This document shows positions 57,072-64,000 of a DNA stretch of 64,000 nt, piece by piece; the stretch's first letter is position 1; each line of letters begins with the position of its first letter. This stretch comes from Ilyonectria destructans (Eukaryota; Ascomycota; Sordariomycetes; Hypocreales; Nectriaceae). The notes beneath the pieces are model-generated. The model saw nothing but the letters and a program-made list of their open reading frames with translations. It ran no database searches and had not been told where the DNA came from. A program made the position numbers and the translations under genes. The stretch covers positions 3,658,001 to 3,722,000 of the forward strand of contig JAHEWK010000003.1 in assembly GCA_020740775.1 (NCBI GenBank), in the 5' to 3' direction.

Positions 57072-59586
57072 TCAAGAGTCCAGCTGCACATAGTTGGCTG
57101 GGAAGAGACCAGAGTTTCCAGCATAGTGTCCAAACCACCAATCCTCGTCAGGGAACTCGAGTCCGGTCACCGTCGCGTCCTCAGGGAAGCTCAGCTCTGC
57201 GTCGCATTGTTAGCATTTATCATCTCTCAACATATATATCTTAGATAAAGACACCAACTTACCATTGTCTTCTGCGGCCTCGTAGTCGTACAGGGCCGTC
57301 GCGGTGGGTCCGGCCGCACCGGCCGGCTCGGGGACCGGCGCCTGGGGCTCCGGAACCGGGTCAGCCGCGGGGGGTGGCGGTGGCAACTCGGGAGCTTGAG
57401 CCTCGGCTTCTCCATCCTCCACAATTTCGACGTAGTTGCTCGGGAAGAGACCGCTGTGGCCCTTGGAGTTGGTGCCCATCCACCAGTCGTCGTCAACCAT
57501 TTCAATGTTCGTCACGTACTCGCCCTCGACCAACTCGATCTCGTTGTCCTCGGCTCGTTCGTAGTCGTACTGGACTACAGCTCGGTAGCCTTCCTGGGCC
57601 GGTGCTTGTGGCTCCGGCTCTGGCTCAGACTCCTCAAGCACTTGGTGGGCTACAGCCACCGCTCCCGCACCAACAGCAACACCAGCAACCGCAGCACCGG
57701 CAGCTCGAGCCGCGTGCGACGATTCCTTTTGATCGGGCAGATCTTGCTCCTTGGGCACATCAATCTGGCTGGGATGGAGAGGGGGAGGGGCTCGCTCCTC
57801 CGGGGGAGTTACGATTGGAGGCTCCGGGCCACGGCTGACGGGAACGGCGATTCGAACAGGGGATTGTTCTCGCTGAGCCACAGGTTCGTATGCACCAGGG
57901 TCCTCGGGCTCGTTGTCTTGTTCCACGGCAGCTGGTCGGCTGGGGAGGCCAGGAAGTGCAAAGCCCCCAGACGGTCTCGAGCCAGGAACAGGTGGCGGCG
58001 CTGGCTCATCGTCAACAGGACGAGGCCCATGGGGAGGCGGCGCAGATCCAATGGGGGCCGTATCCTTGAATCGATCACGCATGGCAGACACACCGCCGGA
58101 CGGCGATGTTGGTGTCTCGACGCCCGCATCAGCCTCGCCCGTGTTGTGCTGGCTCACCTCATCACTTGCGCCGTGGCCGAAGCTAGAGGGCTGAACCGTC
58201 GCCCAGCTCTTGCCAGTGTATCCGCTCTTCCACTCTCCTCCACTCTTTTGAGCCGTGACGGGTGCCGCGCTGGGCGCAGAAACGGTGCCTCCGGCATTTC
58301 CACCTTGCTTGGCCTTCTTCTCGGCCCAAAGTTGAGCAGGAGTCTTGCCGCCCTGGTCCGCAAAGGTACGGCTGGCAGCACCGACGGGGGCAGCAGCAGG
58401 AGCAGCTGGGGATCCAAGGCCCAGTGCGCCGGGAGTGGGCGCCTTGGTCCCCGAGAAGCTCGCTGCGGCGCCGAACTTGTTTGCGACCTTGGGTTTGGGA
58501 AGCGATGTCATTCGCTCGGACTGGGCGGGTTGAGAGAAGGCAGCCTTGCGTTCGGCGAGAGGTCGCGGCTCCTCCTCAGGGGCTTCAGCGGCAGGCTTCT
58601 GGGCCTTGGCTCGGATGGCGGCAATATCAACTTTTCCGACGGGCTCGTAGGCTCCCTTGACAATGGTTGGCCGATCGTCTTCGGTTTTCTTCGCCTGAGC
58701 GCGGATGGCCGCAATGTCAATCTTCCCAACTGGCTGGTAGCCACCCCTGACGACATGGTCTGGCACATCATCTTTGAAGCCAAAGCTGCTGCTGGCCGTC
58801 GTTGCGCTGGGCTCCTTTGTGAGGTCGGCCAGGTTTACTTTGGTAGGCTTGTAAGCGGATTCGACCTTCTCTAGCTGGCTCCTGGTAACTGGAGGGGCGT
58901 CAGCACCCCAACCGTCCGCATCGACGTTCTCCTCTCTCCTAGATCGAGCGGCGACAAGGGGGTTGGCTCCGCGACTGCTTGTCGTGGGGGTGAATACAGG
59001 CTTCGATTTGACCGGAGGTGGCGCGGCAGCGCGAGGAGCGGAGGTCCCGGCGGAGTATTTGGCGCCGGATGCGTCGGCGACCTTTTGCATGATAGAGTCG
59101 ATCTCGAGGTCGCTGTCGGAGCGAGCAGTGACCTGAACGTGGTATCCGTGGAGGACCTTTGAAACGGCGGCCAGGTGACTGGTGAAGTAGCCCTTGGTCC
59201 GCTCGGGGACACCGCCTCCGCACCAGGCAATCAAGATGCTCTTGGGCAGACCGCTGTTGGGGTCCTTGACCTTGGCAAAGGCGAATTGCATGCGGCCCTC
59301 GCTGAAGTCCTCAACAAGGTCGGCGAGCTCGCCATCTGTCGTCATGTTAGCGAGACAAGGCCACTTAGTAGCTTGTAATGGTTGGCATACCGCCGGTGCC
59401 CTGCACTTTGAGGATGCTCTCCTTGGCGCCACTATCCTGAAAAGCATTTAGGAGAGGTGCCTGCACCGAGAACAAAGCCCACTGGGCATGAGTGGGAGAG
59501 CTGGAGGAGGGCGCGGGGCCGTTGACGACGCCATTATAGCTGCTCTTTATGGAAGGCCCGTTTATCGACAGATTCAGGGACGCCAT
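57072..59586 (-). CDS. abp1: Actin-binding protein 1 (ADF-H plus two SH3 domains)
   Basis: Three exons, 59586-59391, 59335-57263 and 57196-57072, give 797 residues. Donors are GTATGC and GTAAGT; phases agree. An ADF-homology domain occupies about residues 1-135, with VEDFSEGRMQFAFAKV and LIAWCGGGVPERTKGYF. Two copies of a Y-x-PVGK-(I/V)-DIAAIRA repeat lie near 245-295. A Pro/Ala-rich region follows, with an Ala/Val-rich stretch near 610-635. Two SH3 domains lie at about 648-703 (ALYDY-like start VVQYDY, then DDWWMG and GLFPSNYVEI) and 743-797 (TALYDYEAAEDN, EDWWFG, GLFPANYVQL). The last exon encodes most of the second SH3. In yeast Abp1 binds F-actin and activates Arp2/3 at endocytic patches, recruiting Ark1/Prk1 and others through SH3. 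The two SH3 domains are usual for filamentous fungi. It is divergent from the glutaredoxin gene. Confidence 0.93.
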
Positions 59587-60190
59587 GTTGTGCGCTGTTG
59601 TCGGATGACGAGGGCAGAGAAGATGGTGAGGTTGGATGACGGGGGTTGGGGTGACGTTGACACCTGGTTGCTGCGGCGAGCAGCTCCACAGAGACGGACG
59701 GTCGGAGGCGGCGGAGTTCCGGAGATGCGGGAAGTGGACGCGGAGCGCGACGAGACAGGCGGGAAGAGGATGAAGAGGACCCCTCACACCTGAGGAAGTA
59801 GAGAGTTGGAGGGTTGCAGTCCGTTGGGAGTTGGGACAAGTTGCAAGACCGGAAAGCTGGTCGGAGGGACGAGTTGGGAGTGGGCAATGTGGCTGATGAT
59901 GTAGCTCCGTACGGGACTGCATGAAGGTGCCTAACTGGTGCCAACTGGGGCTGACTGGGGCGGGGTGAGCTGGGCTTCGGCTTAGTTGCATGCCCAGCGG
60001 CTTGGGATTTCTTCAGGATTCTGTAATGCATGTAACGGGGCAAACTGTGTCATGGAGTCCAGCCAAAATGACGCAAGCGCGACAGAGCCCCTCCGTGCCA
60101 CTTGCCCCGCCAAAATTCGAACTTCAACCTCGCCCGGCGTGGATCGACACCAACTGCCGCCCAGTCTCACACAACATTCAACCCGCTACC
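59587..60190. promoter_or_regulatory. Short divergent promoter of ABP1 and GRX4
   Basis: Only 604 bases separate the two start codons. Both genes have a frame that stays open upstream of the chosen start (to 59991 for ABP1, from 59990 for the glutaredoxin), so starts were chosen by family N-terminus and by context. Confidence 0.6.
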
Positions 60191-61008
60191 ATGTCGACCA
60201 TCTCCGAAGTCACCAGCGTCCCCGAGTGGGAGCAGGTGCTGGCGTCCGTTCCACCCACGACTCTCGTTGTTGTCTCCTTCCACGCTCCCTGGGCTGCTCC
60301 CTGCGCCCAGATGGCCACGGTCCTGTCGACTCTTGCCTCCGAGTACCCGGTTGCCGAGCCCCTGGCGACCAAGTGGGTGTCCATTAACGCGGAGGATCTT
60401 AGCGATATCAGCGAGGCCTACGATGTCACTGCAGTTCCGTTCCTGGTTCTGCTGAAGAACGGCAAGGTCCTCGAGACCGTTAGCGGCAGCAGCGCTCTCA
60501 AGGTTCGGACCGCCATCGAAACTCATGCCCAACAATCTGGACCAGAAGCCCCGGCAGAGGTTACTGCGAACGGTATGGATGTCGACAGTACGCCGGTGGA
60601 GGAACAGGATCCCGAGAAGAAGAAGGAGGAGTTATTCAAGCGCCTTGGCGACTTAGTAAAGGCTGCCTCTGTGATGCTCTTCATGAAGGGTACACCTAGT
60701 TCACCGCAGTGTGGATTCTCGCGCCAGATGGTTGGCCTTTTGCGAGAGAACTCTGTCAAGTACGGTTTCTTCAACATCCTGGCCGATGACGAAGTCCGCC
60801 AGGGACTCAAGGAGTACGCCGACTGGCCGACCTACCCCCAGCTCTGGATTGACGGAGAGCTCGTCGGCGGATTGGACATTGTGAGTAATAATCATGGAGG
60901 GCTTGACATGTACTTGGACTCACAGTTTCACAGGTCAAGGATGAAATGAGCAACAACGAGGAGTTTTTCAAGCCTTACAGCGTGGGAACTGGCGAAACAG
61001 CTGCTTGA
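60191..61008 (+). CDS. grx4: Monothiol CGFS glutaredoxin (Grx3/Grx4 type)
   Basis: Two exons, 60191-60880 and 60934-61008, give 254 residues. Donor GTGAGT, acceptor TTTCACAG, phase 0. An N-terminal thioredoxin-like domain carries WAAPC (Trp34 to Cys38), where the first redox Cys is Ala, as is usual in this family. An acidic linker leads to a glutaredoxin domain with FMKGTPSSPQCGFS (Cys174). The domain continues with DWPTYPQLWIDGELVGG and ends, after the intron, in EEFFKPYS. Grx3/4 proteins bind a bridging [2Fe-2S] cluster with glutathione. In the cytosol and nucleus they pass iron status to transcription factors (Aft1 in yeast, GATA/Hap-type regulators in filamentous fungi). A second acceptor eight bases upstream (CACAG) would shift the frame. 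A 67-codon in-frame extension from 59990 exists but lacks family support; TACCATGTCG is the better start. Confidence 0.95.
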
Positions 61009-63290
61009 ATGGGACACTTTTCAAAGAAAGATTGCAGCCGTGCACATTTCCCTCCAACGACGTGAAACCCTGGCGGTCATTGCTGAGCACCGAGCCGTGG
61101 AGTCATGAGTCAATATTCCGCTACCAGTGAAGGGCTGCGGAGGCAGCCAGATGCAAACCCTACGGGCTGAAGATGTGGAAGTTATAATGATTCAGGGACG
61201 GGGTCGTGAGTAAAAAGCCACTAGAGACCAACGAGGTACAGCGCAGTTGAATGGGAGAAATGTCGATGATGATGAGGATGAAGAAGAAGAAGTTTGCCGT
61301 CTGAACAGCAAAATGCCTGTCTAATCAAGCCCAACAACCAGTTATGGTGGTTACACTTCCCGACTCAGTTCCCCTTGGACAATCGCGGACGAACGCACGC
61401 CCATACCTACTGTAACATTAGGCCACGTGCCAGAGGCGCCGCGATGTAGGAACGTAAGATTGATTAGTCCTCGGACGTCTATTGCCCAAAAAAATAAAAA
61501 CTTGCTTTGTCGTCGTTGGCGTTGTTGGCGTTGGCGTTGGCGTTGAGGTTGGCGCGTTTGAGACGAAGCCATGACATGGTTCCCTGCAATGCGCCTGGAC
61601 CAGTTTCGTGGGTGACAAGAGCTGACAAATGGCACGGACGGTCTAGGCCCGTATTCCGACTCTGCCGTTGCGTACTACGTAACGATTGGGACGTGCAATT
61701 ATTGGCCGTGCTCAACGGGGCTGATGACTCACAGCTTAGATGCAACCCCACCTTTTCCCGCTGGCTGAAGCTCATGATTTATTTGCTGATGGTTGTTCAG
61801 CGCCAATACCAGTGCCAAGCGGTCCCAACCAGATTGCTGAGCATGACGACAGCTCCCTTTCTTGGTAGCCCCGACGCGTTATTTTAGGAGAGATCGGGTC
61901 AAGGGACGAGACGGGGTTCACCGACTTATCTGTTAGAACGTAGCAGGTAAGTTACTCGCTTGATCGGTTTTGCCTCCATGTACGTCGTACGCCTCGTGTG
62001 CTTGTTCGGCGGCCTCGGGTGCAGGAGGGTAACATTAAAGCGTTCGGATTCATCTCTCTCTACAGTAACCATAGAAGCTAGCTATGTTCCGGAAAGGAAC
62101 ACGTCGCATAATAGCCAATCCCAGCCGCCACGCTGCGTGAAATCTAGGCACACAGTGGCGTACGTACGTGGTATTCTTTTAAACAGGTGCCTATTCTGTC
62201 CCTGCCCCCTACCTACGTAGGCGGCGCCGGTGCCACCCCGGCCGACGGCTCCGGGCGTCCAAAGCACACCATGTTGACTGTACTCCGTGCCCTCACAGCT
62301 CAGGGAGCGATCCGCGGCACCAGCATCAACCCAACGCAGTGGGCCCGGCCCCGTCTTGTGCATCACCCCCACCATCGTAGATTAGGAAAACTGCGGTACC
62401 GTCCCGGTGCGAGAGCGAGTGACCTCCACCTCAAGTCCGGCGTTAATCAGGCTGACTGACGCTGACGTCCCGGGACAAAACTAAGCATCGCAAATCCAAG
62501 TTTCCTCCCAACTCTTCTCCTGCCACCATACCGGCCTCTCCGACACCCTTCGTCCTGCCCAAGACAGCCTGTGTCGCTGGCGATTGGTAAGGACCCCCCG
62601 TCCTGCTGTGCCTGCTGCGAAATGCTGAGTGATCTCCTAGCCCCGAAGCTTGACTTGGCTTTCGCCTTCGAGACCTGCCATCGCCTTCCACAACCCTTGC
62701 CTCCGGATCCTAGTCGCATACTGAGCCTCTAGCTCCCGCGCGCATAGTTGTTCGCCGCTCAGGCGCACCTGCCGCACCACCGATACGTCCACGGGCGACC
62801 ACGGGCGAATCTCCTGCCTCGCTGTAATCCGCCACCTCACGACAACTTGCGCCGCGCTGCTGCGCATCAAAGACCGAGGCACCGAGGCGTAGCCAGCGCA
62901 GGCAGCAGTTCCGGTGGAAGCACCGGAGAGAACCCATCAGAAGAGAGCGACTGGCTCTGAACTCGGCCTGAGACTCGAGAACGTGCTGGACATACCGCAA
63001 ACCACCCTAGAGCCTAGGCCATCCGGATATTGAGACTTCAAACACCGCCCCACACCAACCGCGGACGGGATCTATCTTCTAGACTCGGGGCTTGAGACTA
63101 CTGCTCGCTTCCATCTCCACTATCCCCAGAGCAAGCTCCTGGTCCCTTGTCCGGGACTCGGCAGTGATATATTGACGTCGGCTCCCCGGGGCTGGCGTCC
63201 ATTTGCGTCTTTCCACATCGGCACACCTCCCCACGATCCCACCTTGTCTCTTGAGATACCCCCAAGTCTCTTGCCCATTCTCCAATCACA
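61009..63290. other. 2.3 kb region between GRX4 and the Zn2Cys6 gene; no gene seen
   Basis: This contains the glutaredoxin 3' region, a GATGAT/GAAGAA microsatellite at 61265-61292, a GTTGGC repeat at 61512-61546 and a GGCCACGTGCC patch near 61420. A 10-bp palindrome lies at 62212-62221. The last 800 bases look like the promoter and 5' UTR of the zinc-cluster gene. Open frames have no family features. Confidence 0.5.
61512..61546. repeat. GTTGGC hexamer array
   Basis: Five to six imperfect copies of GTTGGC/GTTGTTGGC lie in tandem in an intergenic region. Confidence 0.75.
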
Positions 63291-64000
63291 ATGACTCCAA
63301 CACCCCCCTCGACCAACTCCTCCCAGGGCGGCCGCTCGCCTGAGGAGCAGTTTCGCGTCGTAAGGAAGAGGAACCGCGTCCCGCTCAGCTGCTATCCATG
63401 CAGGACGAGGAAGTAAGTCAACCATGCATGCCTCACAACGCCAGCGCTAACCATGCCGACAGATTGTAAGCAAAGAAAAGGCATCACCAAACATCTCGTC
63501 AGGCCTTACTAACATACCATAGAAAATGTGATAGGAGTCAACCTTGCAGCAACTGTACAAAGCGAGAGGGCATGGGTACCACGTCCTGCTCCTACGCTAC
63601 CCCAGTTGCTCGCAAGAAGAACCAAAGTCAAGGAGACTCAAGTCCCGATGACATGCAGAATCGTATTGACCGTTTGGAAGGCCTAGTTTTATCTCTAATG
63701 CATGGAGGCGCCAATATAGACGCCGCAACAGCTGCCGCTGCTGCGGCCACGACACAATCCACCACTGACAGCGGCTCGTCTGCCAAGATTAGCCGTGGGG
63801 ACGAAGCTGTCATGGTGGACAACGACGACGACGACGAAAGCGATACCGAAGAGGGCCTAGCGGCCTCGTTGGGCTTCTTAAAGGTCGATACTGACAAGGG
63901 CAAATCCCTATATGTTGGGCAGGAACACTGGCACACGATCCTCGCGGATATTTCAGAGGTAAAGAACTACTTCACCTCTCATAAGAAGGAATTAGAGACG
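63291..64000 (+). CDS. Zn2Cys6 transcription factor, 5' part (runs off window)
   Basis: Proposed exons: 63291-63412, a 3-nt microexon 63463-63465, and 63523 onward to the window end. The cluster reads CYPCRTRKLKCDRSQPCSNC followed by a sixth Cys ten residues later, so the spacing is C-x2-C-x6-C-x5-C-x2-C-x10-C. The Leu before the third Cys exists only if the 3-nt exon ATT is used. Both flanking introns (50 and 57 nt) have GTAAGT/GTAAGC donors, CTAAC branches and AG acceptors. After the cluster comes NRIDRLEGLVLSLMHGG, a typical linker/dimerisation helix. An Ala-rich stretch and an acidic DDDDE patch follow. The C-terminus, including any fungal middle homology region, lies beyond the window. 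Such proteins are nuclear regulators binding CGG-type sites; targets are unknown. The start ACAATGACT fits fungal context. Confidence 0.88.

Noticed and set aside
57396..58874. 492-codon plus-strand frame opposite ABP1
   Set aside because: It is antisense to the Pro/Ala-rich part of ABP1, gives an Arg/Leu/Gly-rich product with no family features, and overlaps the SH3 coding region.

Overview
The window is nuclear DNA of a filamentous ascomycete, most likely a Sordariomycete and plausibly Hypocreales. The evidence is the short introns (about 48-170 nt) with GTAAGT/GTATGT-type donors and CTAAC-type branch sites, the gene families present (Rim15, Npr3, Abp1, CGFS glutaredoxin, fungal bZIP and Zn2Cys6 factors) and a 15 kb AT-rich island with the signature of repeat-induced point mutation (RIP). 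I cannot name the species. Gene models were spliced by hand from donor, branch and acceptor signals, reading-frame phase and remembered family motifs; no search was run.

Left arm (1-36 kb): NPR3 (-), an ethanolamine kinase (+), a 4.3 kb gene-free stretch, a 1205-residue zinc-finger protein (+), a Git1/phosphate-type MFS permease (-), a 3.4 kb gene-free upstream region, the PAS/kinase/receiver protein RIM15 (-), a lysophospholipid acyltransferase (-), a bZIP factor (+) and translation initiation factor eIF3d (+).

Centre (36.0-51.1 kb): two nested LTR retrotransposons, both wrecked by C-to-T/G-to-A mutation. The outer one is a Ty1/copia element on the + strand (36002-51133, 163-bp LTRs, target duplication GTTTG/GTTTA). 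A Ty3/gypsy element on the - strand (37459-45506, 182-bp LTRs, target duplication TTAAT/TTAGT) is inserted into its 5' coding part. A further 559-bp candidate solo LTR lies inside the gypsy element. Broken reverse transcriptase, RNase H and integrase can still be read.

Right arm (51.1-64 kb): a single-exon protein with a ZZ/B-box-like zinc site, a TTTGGCCAG minisatellite, a small CYSTM-type cysteine-rich protein, ABP1 (-) divergent from a GRX3/4-type CGFS glutaredoxin (+), and the 5' end of a Zn2Cys6 transcription factor that runs off the window. Its zinc cluster seems to be assembled through a 3-nt microexon.

Most genes are ordinary housekeeping or regulatory genes. Two act in the same nutrient pathway (Npr3 restrains TORC1; Rim15 acts downstream of TORC1/PKA), but they are not a cluster, and no biosynthetic cluster or defence system is apparent. 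The points most worth checking are the nested RIP-mutated elements with their strikingly one-sided LTR divergence and unmutated islands, the 3-nt microexon, a 48-nt stop-free intron hidden inside the acyltransferase reading frame, and the mosaic zinc-finger protein.
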